Positions 35,658 to 44,500 of a DNA stretch of 57,021 nt are shown piece by piece. Source of the stretch: an uncultured Flavobacteriales bacterium. Its GTDB lineage: Bacteria > Bacteroidota > Bacteroidia > Flavobacteriales_D > Sanyastnellaceae. A program made the position numbers and the translations under genes. The stretch is taken from NCBI GenBank assembly GCA_905479395.1, contig CAJQMI010000123.1, positions 1 to 57,021 on the forward strand, given 5' to 3'. Below the pieces are notes generated by a model. The model searched no databases, was not told the origin of the DNA, and saw nothing but the letters and a program-made list of their open reading frames with translations. How positions within the stretch are numbered: position 1 is the stretch's first letter; every line of letters begins with the position of its first letter.

Positions 35658-36793
35658 GGCGCCTGCGCATTTTGATATCAGTTGATTGGTTTCCACCGGC
35701 ATTCCGCGCTGGAGGACCGATTCGAAGCGCTTATAATCTGTGCGCTTTGTTGTCCGAAAACCACGACGTTTGGGTGATCACGGGATCGCATGATTTGGGT
35801 GAACAGCAAGCTTTGGGTGTTTCGCTTGATGCTTGGAATGTTGTTCAAGTAAACAATGAATCTGTTCAAGTACGTTATTGTCGACCAGGCAGCTTAGACC
35901 GCAGAGTGTGGGTGCAATTGTTGGAAGAAATCAAACCAGATTTTCTTCACTTGAACAGCATGTTCTCAAGGAATCACTCCCTCATCCCATTGCGCATTGT
36001 TCGAAACCGACCTGATGTCCGTGTTGTGCTCGCACCACGAGGTATGCTGGGCGATGCCGCCTTGGCCATCAAACCGCTGAAGAAAAGGGTTTTTTTGAGT
36101 TTTGCGAGGATGCTTGACCTTTTCAAAGGAGTCACATGGCATGCGTCCAATTCGAATGAGGCCAAGGAAGTTCGAAGTCATTTCATAGCAGCTCATGTCT
36201 GTGTGGCCCAGAATTTGCCGACGTCTTTGCCATCCGAAAACCCCGATCGCTTAGCGGACCATTGGAGAGTTGTTGTGATTGGCCGCATTCACCGAGTCAA
36301 AAACCTTGATTTTGGCTTGAAGGCATTGCTCAAGGCATCTTCTAGTAGGCCGCTGGAATTGGACTTTATTGGACCAATTGAGGATGAGGCATACCAAAGA
36401 GAGTTGGCGTCTTTAGCAGCGGCACAGAAGGAAGTAAAGGTTCGTTTTCTAGGCGGCATGCCCCCGTCCATGTTGGCCAATCACTTTCAAACGGCGCATT
36501 TTTTATTGTCTTCAACAACGCAAGAGAACTTTGGCCATTCCATTGTTGAGGCTTGGGCCCATGGTTGCCCTGTTTTGATTAGCGATCGCACGCCTTGGTT
36601 GGGGTTGCAGGAAAAGGGAATTGGTTGGGATTGGCCGCTGGATGAAGAAGAATGGAAATCTGGTCTTTCAGCAGCATTTGGCATGGAAGAAGGGAATTGG
36701 AAGGTTATGTCTCAAAAGGCACGGGATTTTTTCAAGAGCCACGTGCGCAACGATGCTGCTGAAAAAGCTAACTTGGAGTTGTTTCGACCTTGA
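35654..36793 (+). CDS. Glycosyltransferase, GT4-like
   Basis: 379 residues with the GT-B layout of family 4: N-terminal ILISVDWFPPAFRAGGPIRSA, and C-terminal domain with VVVIGRIHRVKNLDFGLKAL and the donor-site motif ENFGHSIVEAWAHGCPVL, in which the E-x7-E pattern is recognisable. It should transfer a sugar from a nucleotide donor, probably for a surface polysaccharide; the sugar is unknown. I use the GTG at 35654, which overlaps the asnB stop (GTGA); the frame is open further upstream inside asnB, but that part has no family resemblance. Confidence 0.85.
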   Translation: MRRLRILISVDWFPPAFRAGGPIRSAYNLCALLSENHDVWVITGSHDLGEQQALGVSLDAWNVVQVNNESVQVRYCRPGSLDRRVWVQLLEEIKPDFLHLNSMFSRNHSLIPLRIVRNRPDVRVVLAPRGMLGDAALAIKPLKKRVFLSFARMLDLFKGVTWHASNSNEAKEVRSHFIAAHVCVAQNLPTSLPSENPDRLADHWRVVVIGRIHRVKNLDFGLKALLKASSSRPLELDFIGPIEDEAYQRELASLAAAQKEVKVRFLGGMPPSMLANHFQTAHFLLSSTTQENFGHSIVEAWAHGCPVLISDRTPWLGLQEKGIGWDWPLDEEEWKSGLSAAFGMEEGNWKVMSQKARDFFKSHVRNDAAEKANLELFRP

Positions 36794-36810
36794 TCCGATA
36801 CGAATCGAAC

Positions 36811-37761
36811 ATGAACCGCATTCAAAAACTATTTGGCATCACGTACCCCATCATTCAGGCGGGCATGATTTGGTGCAGTGGCTGGGAATTGGCCAGTGCC
36901 GTTTCAAATGCAGGAGGTTTGGGCATCATTGGCGCGGGATCCATGTATCCAGAGGTATTGCGAGATCAAATCAAGAAGTGCCAGGCCGCAACCGACAAGC
37001 CGTTTGCGGTCAATGTCCCATTGCTCTACCCTTCGATTGAAGAGCACATGGCTTCGATTGTTGAATTGGGAGTTCCCATTGTTTTTACGAGTGCTGGAAA
37101 TCCAAAAACTTGGACGGAGCACCTCAAGTTGCATGGCATAAAAGTGGTTCATGTGGTGAGCAGTGTGAAGTTTGCTTTGAAAGCTCAAACAGCAGGGGTG
37201 GATGCAGTCGTGGCGGAAGGTTTTGAAGCCGGAGGACACAATGGACGGGAAGAAACCACGACGATGTGCCTTGTTCCGGCAGTGTCTGATGCGTTGGACG
37301 TTCCGGTGATTGCAGCAGGAGGCATCGGTGATGCCCGTGCTGTTTTAGCGGCCTTAGCCTTGGGAGCAGAAGGCGTGCAAATTGGAAGTCGGTTTGTCGC
37401 TACGATTGAATCTTCGGCGCATCTTGCGTTTAAAAAGCGTGTAGTTGCAGCAGGCGAAGGAGACACAGCTTTGCGACTCAAGCCTCTCACTCCAGTTCGT
37501 TTGTTGGGCAATGCTTTTGCTCAGCAAGTTGCCAAAGCGGAATCGGAAGGTGCTGATCCAGAGACCCTGTCGAAATTATTGGGCCGTGGTCGTGCCAAGC
37601 GGGGCATGTTTGAAGGTGATATGGATGAAGGCGAATTGGAGATTGGCCAAGTCAGCGGTCAAATTCACTCCATTGTGTCTGCAGCAGAAGTTGTGGAAGA
37701 ATTGGTGCAGGGTTATCATGCTTTGGCACAGGGCATGACCGATTCCAAATTCACATGGTGA
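36811..37761 (+). CDS. Nitronate monooxygenase-like FMN protein
   Basis: 316 residues, TIM barrel of the nitronate monooxygenase / FabK-like group. Visible are ITYPIIQAGMIW at the start, AGGLGIIGAGSM, the FMN/substrate motif EAGGHNGREE, and the phosphate-binding stretch VIAAGGIGDARAVLAALALGA with GVQIGSRF. Members oxidise alkyl nitronates or act as enoyl reductases; which applies here cannot be told. A TTG at 36790 overlaps the glycosyltransferase stop as TTGA and would add seven residues; the ATG at 36811 matches the family start. The stop overlaps the next gene by 7 bases. Confidence 0.87.
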   Translation: MNRIQKLFGITYPIIQAGMIWCSGWELASAVSNAGGLGIIGAGSMYPEVLRDQIKKCQAATDKPFAVNVPLLYPSIEEHMASIVELGVPIVFTSAGNPKTWTEHLKLHGIKVVHVVSSVKFALKAQTAGVDAVVAEGFEAGGHNGREETTTMCLVPAVSDALDVPVIAAGGIGDARAVLAALALGAEGVQIGSRFVATIESSAHLAFKKRVVAAGEGDTALRLKPLTPVRLLGNAFAQQVAKAESEGADPETLSKLLGRGRAKRGMFEGDMDEGELEIGQVSGQIHSIVSAAEVVEELVQGYHALAQGMTDSKFTW

Positions 37762-38150
37762 TTCTATTTTTCGATGGCGAATGTGGACTGTGCAACCGCT
37801 CCGTTGTTCGATTTTTGCGATGGGAACACGAGCAGTGTCAGGTGCATTTTGCACCCTTGCAAGGCGAAGCCGCTCGAACACGATTGTCGCCGAAACAAGT
37901 CGAAGCGCCTTATGCATCATTGTTGGTTTGGGATGGAAACACAGCACATGCAAGGGCAGCAGGCCTTAAAATTTTAGCCCGAGAACTTCGAAATCCTCTG
38001 GGTTTTCTTGCTCGGTTTGGGCTGGCCGTGATACCGGATAATTGGACAAACGGCGTGTACGATATTGTGGCTCGTAACCGTCACCGCGCTTCGAACTATT
38101 CCTGCGCCTTGCATCTAGATTCGACCGTGAAAGGCCGATTTTTGGATTGA
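37755..38150 (+). CDS. DCC-family thiol-disulfide protein (DUF393)
   Basis: 131 residues. The start VILFFDGECGLCNRSVVRFL contains the defining DxxCxxC motif (Asp-Gly-Glu-Cys-Gly-Leu-Cys), and the rest follows the family pattern (FAPLQGEAAR, SLLVWDG). DCC proteins have a thioredoxin-like fold with a presumed redox-active dithiol; the physiological partner is unknown. It overlaps the preceding nitronate monooxygenase-like gene by 7 bases, so the two may be coupled. Its end is 6 bases from the convergent uvrC stop. Confidence 0.88.
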   Translation: MVILFFDGECGLCNRSVVRFLRWEHEQCQVHFAPLQGEAARTRLSPKQVEAPYASLLVWDGNTAHARAAGLKILARELRNPLGFLARFGLAVIPDNWTNGVYDIVARNRHRASNYSCALHLDSTVKGRFLD

Positions 38151-38156
38151 AACAGG

Positions 38157-39959
38157 CTATTTTTTGGCATTGAAATGAGCGTTGACTGCGCGCGCAACTT
38201 TGAGATTTACGGCTTGGTTCAGGGCTTCAATGGATGCCTCGCTAATCGCTTTTACGGTTTTAAAATGTGCCATCAATTCGTGGCGAGTTTTTGGCCCAAC
38301 CCCATTGATCTCGTCTAGTTCAGAGCGAAGGGCGGCTTTGCTTCTGCGTTTGCGATGGTGCTCGAGGGAGAAACGGTGCGCTTCGTTTCGAAGGTGTTGG
38401 ATCAACTTCAAAGTGGAAGAGCGCTTGTCCAAGTAAAGGGGGTGCTGATCGCCCGGGTAATAAATTTCTTCCAATCGTTTAGCAATCCCGATGATTGCAA
38501 TCTTGCCTCGAAGCCCAATCGACTCCAATGCTTCTAACGCATGGCTGAGCTGCCCTTTACCGCCATCGATTACAATGAGCTGAGGCAACGGCTCATTTTC
38601 TTTGAGCAATCGGCTGTAGCGACGGTGCACAACCTCTGTCATCGATGCAAAATCATCGGGTCCATCTACAGTGCGTATGTTGAATTTTCGGTAATCGGAC
38701 TTTGCGGGTTTGCCATTTTTAAACACCACACAAGCGGAGGCAGGGTTTGTTCCTTGGATGTTGGAGTTGTCAAAGCATTCGATGTGCACCGGCAATTCGC
38801 TGAGCCGCAGATCTTCCTTGGCCGTTTCCAACAATCGCTGGCTTGCTGCTTCGGGATGGGTTTGCTCCAACTGCTTTTGCCGATCACGCATGAAAAATCG
38901 CGCATTGCGTTCGGACATCTCCACCAACCTCAGTTTGTCCCCGCGTTGTGGAACATGATAAGAAACGCCTTCCAAAGGCAAGTCGATTGCAAACGGTGTG
39001 TAGATGAGCGGTGAATCACTTCCAAATTTGTCCCGCATTTGCACGATTGCCGCTTCGAGAATTTCTTTCGGTTCTTCTCCCAATTTTCGCTTCACCTCCG
39101 ATGTGTGACCCTTTGTTATCGTGCCTTTGAGAATTCTTAGGAAATTGACATAGGCGCATCGGGAGTCTTGAACCACCGTGTAGACTTCCACATCATCGAT
39201 GCCGGGGTGCACAATGGTGTTTTTAGCCTGGTACTTCTTTACCGAGGCAAGTTTCATTTTGAATTGTTCAGCCTCTTCAAACCGGAAATCTTCTGCGGCT
39301 TCTTGCATGCTTTTTTCCAGCATTTGAACCACCTCACTGAGATTTCCTCGCAACAAGTGCCGGATAGCAGCGATGCTCTTTTTGTAATCTTCCTCCTCTT
39401 GTTTCCCGACACAAGGGCCTTTGCAATTGCCAATATGATATTCTAGACAAACTCGAAATTTGCCTTTTTCAATGTTCTCCTCGCTCAAAGCGAGCGCACA
39501 AGTCCGAATTGGATAAAGTTTGCGGCAGAGCTCCAACACGGTATGCATTGTTTTCACACTGGGAAAAGGCCCGAAGTATTCGCTGCCATCCTTGATAAGC
39601 CGGCGGGTTGGAAAAATCCGAGGGAAGCGCTCTTTTTTTACGACAATGAACGGGTACGTTTTATCGTCCTTGAGCTGGATGTTGTAGAGCGGCCGGTGTT
39701 CTTTGATGAGGCTGTTTTCGAGCAGCAAGGCATCAGCTTCTGAGGGCGCAACGAGCCATTTAATGTCCTTGATTTTCGCTACGAGCAAGCGTGTTTTTCC
39801 GTTGTGATTTTGTTTCGTAAAGTAGCTGGCCACCCTTTTTTTTAAGTTCTTGGCTTTGCCGACGTACAAGATCCGATCGGAATCATCGAAATATTGGTAC
39901 ACACCAGGTTGCTGCGGGAGCCGCGCAAGTATTTGTCTGATGTGTTCGGATTTCGCCAT
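38157..39959 (-). CDS. uvrC: Excinuclease ABC subunit C
   Basis: 600 residues. UvrC makes both incisions around a DNA lesion in nucleotide-excision repair. Domains in order: GIY-YIG nuclease (QPGVYQYFDDSDRILYVGK, residues about 16-34), a Cys-rich region (CLEYHIGNCKGPCVG), UVR helical motif (about 200-240), RNase H-like endonuclease (ECFDNSNIQGTNPASACVVF, VIDGGKGQLSHA), and tandem helix-hairpin-helix at the end (INGVGPKTRHELMAHF). All expected parts are present. It is divergent from the epimerase gene, 44 bases apart. Confidence 0.97.
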   Translation of the reverse strand: MAKSEHIRQILARLPQQPGVYQYFDDSDRILYVGKAKNLKKRVASYFTKQNHNGKTRLLVAKIKDIKWLVAPSEADALLLENSLIKEHRPLYNIQLKDDKTYPFIVVKKERFPRIFPTRRLIKDGSEYFGPFPSVKTMHTVLELCRKLYPIRTCALALSEENIEKGKFRVCLEYHIGNCKGPCVGKQEEEDYKKSIAAIRHLLRGNLSEVVQMLEKSMQEAAEDFRFEEAEQFKMKLASVKKYQAKNTIVHPGIDDVEVYTVVQDSRCAYVNFLRILKGTITKGHTSEVKRKLGEEPKEILEAAIVQMRDKFGSDSPLIYTPFAIDLPLEGVSYHVPQRGDKLRLVEMSERNARFFMRDRQKQLEQTHPEAASQRLLETAKEDLRLSELPVHIECFDNSNIQGTNPASACVVFKNGKPAKSDYRKFNIRTVDGPDDFASMTEVVHRRYSRLLKENEPLPQLIVIDGGKGQLSHALEALESIGLRGKIAIIGIAKRLEEIYYPGDQHPLYLDKRSSTLKLIQHLRNEAHRFSLEHHRKRRSKAALRSELDEINGVGPKTRHELMAHFKTVKAISEASIEALNQAVNLKVARAVNAHFNAKK

Positions 39960-39991
39960 AGGTACTGCAAATTTCGGGCGGAATCTCCAAC

Positions 39992-39999
39992 TAACTTCG
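39992..39999 (+). promoter_or_regulatory. -7 promoter box (TAACTTCG) four bases before the epimerase ATG
   Basis: TAACTTCG, then CAAC, then the ATG at 40004. The 18 bases ending in this ATG, except the first, are the same as those before the gene at 44915: AACTAACTTCGCAACATG occurs there and CAACTAACTTCGCAACATG here. Confidence 0.5.
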
Positions 40000-40003
40000 C
40001 AAC

Positions 40004-41023
40004 ATGGTTTTGATCACAGGAGGAACGGGATTGGTCGGGCGGCATTTGCTAGAAGTGCTGTTGGCCGCAGGCGAGCAGGTTCGGGCGTTGCACCGACCGT
40101 CTTCTGACCGGAAGCAAGTTTTGGATTTTCTTCAAAAGAAGGAGGTGAACACGTCGGAGTTGGAGTGGTTTGAAGCAGAATTGTGGGACGTTGAACGATT
40201 GGAGGAGGCGCTTCAGGGTTGCTCACGGGTTTACCATTGTGCGGCAGTGGTTTCTTTTCATCACCGCGATGCTGATCGAATGATGGAAGTGAATCGTGAT
40301 GCTACAGCAAAGCTTGTGAACAGCATGCTTCACCTCGGCACGGGCGAGTTGATTCACGTGAGTTCCGTTTCCGCTTTGGGGCGAAAAGAAGGCGAACCTG
40401 TGCATGAAAGCGTGCCTTTCGAGGAGGGGGCGGACGTGACGCACTATGCACGCAGCAAGTATTTAGCAGAGATCGAGGTTTGGCGTGGCAAGGAAGAGGG
40501 ATTGAAAGTGCTTGTGGTCAATCCGGTCATCATTTTGGGTCCCGGAGATTTTGCGCGGAGCTCTTCCACGATGTTTGCGCTTGCGCACAAGGGCTTTCAG
40601 TGGTTTCCGTCAGGCAGCAATGGTTTTGTTTCAGCAACGGATGTTGCTCGAGCGTGTCATCTGCTTGCAACGCACGAATGTTGGAACGAACGGTACATGC
40701 TTTGCGCAGAAAACCTCCCTTATCGTCAAGTTCTCACATGGATGGCCGAAGCCTTATCCACGCGCCCTCCGGTGCACAGGTTGCGAAGTTGGATGATGGG
40801 ATTGGCTTGGCGCTTCGGACGTGTGCTTGAAATTGTGACAGGAAGAATTTCCCCCATCACGCGCGAGTCCGTGCAAAACACCAACAAGGTGCATGCGTAC
40901 GAATCTGATTTTTTGGAGCGCACATTGGAGCGCAAAGGATGCGCATGGGAGTACGAATCCATTCAAAGCACGATTGAGAAAACTGCACCATACGTGCTTG
41001 GAGATCTGGGAGCAACCAAGTAG
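40004..41023 (+). CDS. NAD-dependent epimerase/dehydratase (extended SDR)
   Basis: 339 residues of the extended short-chain dehydrogenase fold. The dinucleotide motif is MVLITGGTGLVGRHL, the Asp of the second strand appears in EAELWDVERLEEAL, HCAAVVSF follows, and the catalytic pair is Tyr/Lys in THYARSKYLAE with the upstream HVSSVSALG serine. Substrate is unknown; it resembles sugar or dihydroflavonol-reductase-like epimerases. Its gene ends 6 bases from the convergent DUF4296 gene. Gene order epimerase, DUF4296, dihydroorotase, polyprenol sugar transferase is one I recall from other Flavobacteriia. Confidence 0.88.
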   Translation: MVLITGGTGLVGRHLLEVLLAAGEQVRALHRPSSDRKQVLDFLQKKEVNTSELEWFEAELWDVERLEEALQGCSRVYHCAAVVSFHHRDADRMMEVNRDATAKLVNSMLHLGTGELIHVSSVSALGRKEGEPVHESVPFEEGADVTHYARSKYLAEIEVWRGKEEGLKVLVVNPVIILGPGDFARSSSTMFALAHKGFQWFPSGSNGFVSATDVARACHLLATHECWNERYMLCAENLPYRQVLTWMAEALSTRPPVHRLRSWMMGLAWRFGRVLEIVTGRISPITRESVQNTNKVHAYESDFLERTLERKGCAWEYESIQSTIEKTAPYVLGDLGATK

Positions 41024-41028
41024 TGCAA

Positions 41029-41400
41029 TCAGTGAGATGCGTTGGTAGCGCGCTCGAGTTCTGACAGCGCCTCACTAACTTCTTCGAGCAATCCGTCCAT
41101 TTCTGCAGGGTGCTGATACCACCATTGGTAGGTGCTCTTAAAACGTTCTTCATTGACGTCGAAGCGATCGAATAGCTCAACATAATGCTGCAGGATGATC
41201 AACCCTTGTTCGTCGTCGCGCATCAAGCGTTGTTTTTTGACACCTTCAATCAGATGAACTTCTGTCAACACCTGCACAAACGTGTCGCGTGCAATCAAAT
41301 TCTGAGCGTCAGATTTTGGATGTTCATGATTTGTGCAAGCAACGATACCGAGCGCAGCGAGCAGCATAAAAATACCGGGAATGTGTCGTGACCGAATCAT
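41029..41400 (-). CDS. DUF4296-family lipoprotein
   Basis: 123 residues. The leader (MIRSRHIPGIFMLLAALGIVAC) ends in a lipobox, Cys22. The mature part contains VQVLTEVHLIEGVKKQ and FKSTYQWWYQHPAEMDGLLEEV, which match my memory of DUF4296, a small helical Bacteroidota lipoprotein of unknown function; Y-x-H-P (YQHPAEMD) is its recognisable core. Its ATG overlaps the dihydroorotase stop as ATGA at 41397-41400, so it is the last gene of the yraN-to-pyrC operon. Confidence 0.82.
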   Translation of the reverse strand: MIRSRHIPGIFMLLAALGIVACTNHEHPKSDAQNLIARDTFVQVLTEVHLIEGVKKQRLMRDDEQGLIILQHYVELFDRFDVNEERFKSTYQWWYQHPAEMDGLLEEVSEALSELERATNASH

Positions 41401-42761
41401 CGATCAAAGGTTAATCTTTCCCCTGCATGGTTTCCGTGAGTGGTGAGCACGTCACTGCCGTTGTAAACCTGCACACCATTGACCCAAGTGCCGCGCACTC
41501 TGGATTTGAACGTCGTGCCTTCAAAGGGCGACCAGCCGCATTTGTATCGGATGTTGCTTCGGGAAACGGTCCAAGGATCGTTGGGGTCAACCAGAACCAA
41601 ATCTGCTTTGTATCCGGGTCGGATGTAACCCCGGCCTTCAATTTGAAACATATCAGCGACCCGATGTGCCATTAAATTGACGGCATCTTGGACAGGCAAC
41701 AAGCCTTGGTGAACCATTTCAAGCATTGCTGGCAACGCATGTTGAACCAAAGGTCCTCCAGACGGAGCATGGAAATAGGAATTGTTTTTTTCTTCGAGGG
41801 TGTGGGGCGCATGATCGGTAGCGACCACGTCAATCCGGCCATCGAGGATTCCGGCACGCACTGCGGTCCGATCAGCGGTTGTTTTCACAGCGGGATTCCA
41901 TTTGATGTGGGTCCCTTTGTGCTCATAATCTGCCTCGGTAAACCACAAGTGATGAATGCAAGCTTCAGCGGTGATTTTCTTCTCAATGGATGGAATATCG
42001 TTGCGGAATAGTGCAACTTCTCGTGCCGTTGAAATGTGCAGGATATGCAGACGCGTGTTCCATTTTGTGGCGAGTTCCATGGCCATGGAAGACGAGCGAT
42101 AACATGCTTCGGCGCTACGGATGATGGGGTGCTGCCCGATGGGAACCGCCTCACCATAACGAGCACGTGCAGCTTCAATGTTTCGGCGAATCGTGGCCTC
42201 GTCCTCGCAATGAGTCGCTACCAGGGTAGGACTTTCTTTGAAAACAGCCTCCAATACTTCGCGATCATCGACGAGCATGTTGCCTGTGGAGGAGCCCATG
42301 AATACTTTGACACCGCAAATGCGACGCGGATCCGTCTTCAACACTTCCTGTAAATTGGTGTTGGAAGCGCCCATGAAGAAAGAATAATTGACGGCGCTCA
42401 CTTCGTCGGCGCGGTCGTACTTGTCTTGCAGGAGATCTTGGGTTAGTGCCTGAGGCACTGTGTTTGGCATTTCCATGAAGGATGTGATGCCGCCTGCTGC
42501 AGCTGCAGCGGATTCGGTGGCAATTTCCCCTTTGTGGGTCAGGCCGGGTTCTCGAAAGTGAACTTGGTCGTCGATGCAACCGGGCATTAGCCACAGTCCT
42601 GAGGCATCAATTTGAATCGATTTGGAAGCTTCATCATGCGTGTTGCAACCTTCGCCGATGGCCGCAATGGTGCCATCGCTTCCGATTAACACATCAGTGG
42701 ATGTGACTTTGCCTTCATTTACGACGCTGGCTCCGACGAATCGGGTGGGCTGTGGAATCAT
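41397..42761 (-). CDS. pyrC: Dihydroorotase
   Basis: 454 residues. Dihydroorotase cyclises carbamoyl-aspartate to dihydroorotate in pyrimidine synthesis. The amidohydrolase landmarks are IDDQVHFREPGLTHKGEI, TSFMEMPNT, VKVFMGSSTGNML, THCEDE, LHILHIST and the catalytic-Asp motif ATDHAPHT. The first His of the usual D-x-H-x-H metal motif is Gln here (DDQVHFR), as I recall for other Bacteroidota dihydroorotases. It ends in the ATGA overlap with DUF4296 and starts 8 bases after the sugar transferase stop. A hydantoinase-type activity is the main alternative but less likely. Confidence 0.9.
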   Translation of the reverse strand: MIPQPTRFVGASVVNEGKVTSTDVLIGSDGTIAAIGEGCNTHDEASKSIQIDASGLWLMPGCIDDQVHFREPGLTHKGEIATESAAAAAGGITSFMEMPNTVPQALTQDLLQDKYDRADEVSAVNYSFFMGASNTNLQEVLKTDPRRICGVKVFMGSSTGNMLVDDREVLEAVFKESPTLVATHCEDEATIRRNIEAARARYGEAVPIGQHPIIRSAEACYRSSSMAMELATKWNTRLHILHISTAREVALFRNDIPSIEKKITAEACIHHLWFTEADYEHKGTHIKWNPAVKTTADRTAVRAGILDGRIDVVATDHAPHTLEEKNNSYFHAPSGGPLVQHALPAMLEMVHQGLLPVQDAVNLMAHRVADMFQIEGRGYIRPGYKADLVLVDPNDPWTVSRSNIRYKCGWSPFEGTTFKSRVRGTWVNGVQVYNGSDVLTTHGNHAGERLTFDR

Positions 42762-42769
42762 GGATAAAT

Positions 42770-43498
42770 TCAGGGTTTGGAATCCGGATTGGGAGTGACT
42801 TTTCGAAAGCGCATTTGAAGCACACCAATGAATGCTTCTCGGAAGATGTTCATGCTCATTTTGCTTGTTCCCAGTTCACGGTCGATGAACGTGATGGGCA
42901 CTTCTTCGATGCTAAACCCGAGCTGTCGGGCATTGTATTTCATCTCGATTTGAAAGGCATATCCAATGAATTGAATGCGGCTCAAATCAATGCGCTCAAG
43001 CACTTCTCGTCGGTAACACTTGAAGCCTGCGGTGCTATCACGAACGCCGAGCCATAGGACAGTGTTGACATACACAGAGGCAAAATAACTCATCAAAATC
43101 CGACCCATAGGCCAATTGCTGACCTTTCCACCGCTTGTATATCGGGAACCGACAGCGACTCCTGCGCCTTGCATGCACGCTTTGCGAAGTCGCACCAAGT
43201 CTTTTGGATTGTGCGAGAAATCACAATCCATCTCGTAGATGAGATCGTACCCTTGTTTTAGTGCCCACCTGAATCCTGCGATGTAAGCGGTTCCCAAACC
43301 GAGCTTTCCAGAGCGCTCCAAAATATGGATTCGGTCGTATGCTTTTTGATTCTCTTTGACCACGTTTGCGGTGCCATCAGGTGAACCGTCGTCAACAATT
43401 AGCACGTGAAATGCAGGGTCCAATGCCATCACTGTATCCAGCATTCGCTGAATGTTTTCGATTTCATTGTAGGTGGGTATGATGACAAGGCTATTCAT
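42770..43498 (-). CDS. Polyprenol-phosphate sugar transferase (DPM1-like GT2)
   Basis: 242 residues, family-2 glycosyltransferase. SLVIIPTYNEIENI is the start, VLIVDDGSPDGTA holds the nucleotide-binding aspartates, and YEMDCDFSHNP is the DxD-type motif. The region KFYxDSTAGFKCYRREVLE (here as RDSTAGFKCYRREVLE) and the C-terminal FIDRELGTSKMS are typical of dolichyl-phosphate mannose synthase-like proteins. No membrane helices are seen at the C-terminus, so it is the soluble bacterial type. It lies 6 bases after the pseudouridine synthase gene in the operon. Donor sugar is not certain. Confidence 0.9.
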   Translation of the reverse strand: MNSLVIIPTYNEIENIQRMLDTVMALDPAFHVLIVDDGSPDGTANVVKENQKAYDRIHILERSGKLGLGTAYIAGFRWALKQGYDLIYEMDCDFSHNPKDLVRLRKACMQGAGVAVGSRYTSGGKVSNWPMGRILMSYFASVYVNTVLWLGVRDSTAGFKCYRREVLERIDLSRIQFIGYAFQIEMKYNARQLGFSIEEVPITFIDRELGTSKMSMNIFREAFIGVLQMRFRKVTPNPDSKP

Positions 43499-43504
43499 AT
43501 CGTA

Positions 43505-44482
43505 TTAACTGCTCATTCGTAAAAGGTTCACTTCGGCTTCAGTCAAATGTCGAAAGCTTCCGCGCGGGACGTCTTTTTTTGTGAGAGGTCCAATGGTCAC
43601 ACGATCAACCTTAACGACATGGTAGCTTAGCTCTTCAAGCATCCTCCGGGCTATACGGCTTCTGCTGGATGTTAGTTTCAATCCGATGTGTGTTCTTTCG
43701 TCATTGGCGAATTCAGCCTCTGTGGCTTTTACGAATCCTTTGTCAACGATGATTCCTTCTTTCAGCTGTTCCAAGTGATTGGGTTGCACGCGTTCAGCGA
43801 GAATGACGTGATAAAGCTTTGCCGCTCCCGATTGCGGATGATTGAGCCTGACCATGAGCTCTTCATCATTGGTGAATAACATCAATCCGGTGCTTTCTCT
43901 GTCCAGCTTGTCAATCGATCGGATTTCCTCCTTGCATGCTTTTTGAACCAATTCATGGACACCTCTTCTGGCTTTGGCATCGGCCATGGAGGTTCCAAAC
44001 CCCTTCGGCTTGTTCAGCAGTATGTAACGCTTTGCTTCTGGACGGATGGTGACGCCACCGACTTGGACGCTGTCCGAGATGTTCACTTTGTGCCCCATCT
44101 GAATGATGATTTCTCCATTCACGGTTACCACACCTGATTCGATCAGTGAATCGGCTTCACGGCGCGAGCAAACACCAGCGTTCGAGATGAAACGATTCAA
44201 TCGCATGGGACCGCCAAGGGCGGCAAGTGGCTTTTGCCGGATTACGGGCTTCCCGCCTTTTCGGAAGGTTGATCCTCCTCGAGGTTTGCCGCCTGGGCCG
44301 TCCGGTCTAAAGTTGGTTTTTTGATCCGACTTTTTTCCTGGCCCCGACCTTTTTCCTGCTTCCGGCTTGCTTTTTGAACGGCTGGAATCTGGACGATTGG
44401 TGCTTGAACGGCTGTCGCTGGGTTTCGAGCGAGACGCTTGCGAGGACCGGGCTCCGGCACGACCGGAATTCTGCTTCTTCAT
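43505..44482 (-). CDS. RsuA/RluB-family pseudouridine synthase with long basic N-terminal tail
   Basis: 325 residues. The first 92 residues form a low-complexity tail rich in Lys, Arg, Ser, Gly and Pro, probably disordered and RNA-binding. An S4 RNA-binding domain follows (about 93-150; MRLNRFISNAGVCSRREADS), then the catalytic domain with the nucleophile Asp194 in SIDKLDRESTGLMLFTND. It isomerises uridine in rRNA; the target (RluB, RluF or RsuA site) cannot be fixed by eye. A start 6 codons upstream exists, but the ATG at 44482 is preferred. It is in the yraN operon. Confidence 0.9.
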   Translation of the reverse strand: MKKQNSGRAGARSSQASRSKPSDSRSSTNRPDSSRSKSKPEAGKRSGPGKKSDQKTNFRPDGPGGKPRGGSTFRKGGKPVIRQKPLAALGGPMRLNRFISNAGVCSRREADSLIESGVVTVNGEIIIQMGHKVNISDSVQVGGVTIRPEAKRYILLNKPKGFGTSMADAKARRGVHELVQKACKEEIRSIDKLDRESTGLMLFTNDEELMVRLNHPQSGAAKLYHVILAERVQPNHLEQLKEGIIVDKGFVKATEAEFANDERTHIGLKLTSSRSRIARRMLEELSYHVVKVDRVTIGPLTKKDVPRGSFRHLTEAEVNLLRMSS

Positions 44483-44500
44483 GAGGCAAAGATATTCCAT

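Noticed and set aside
35654-36793. Capsule or defence gene cluster around the glycosyltransferase
   Set aside because: Flanking genes are AsnB, a nitronate monooxygenase-like protein and DCC; no polymerase, flippase or nuclease-type defence gene is present.
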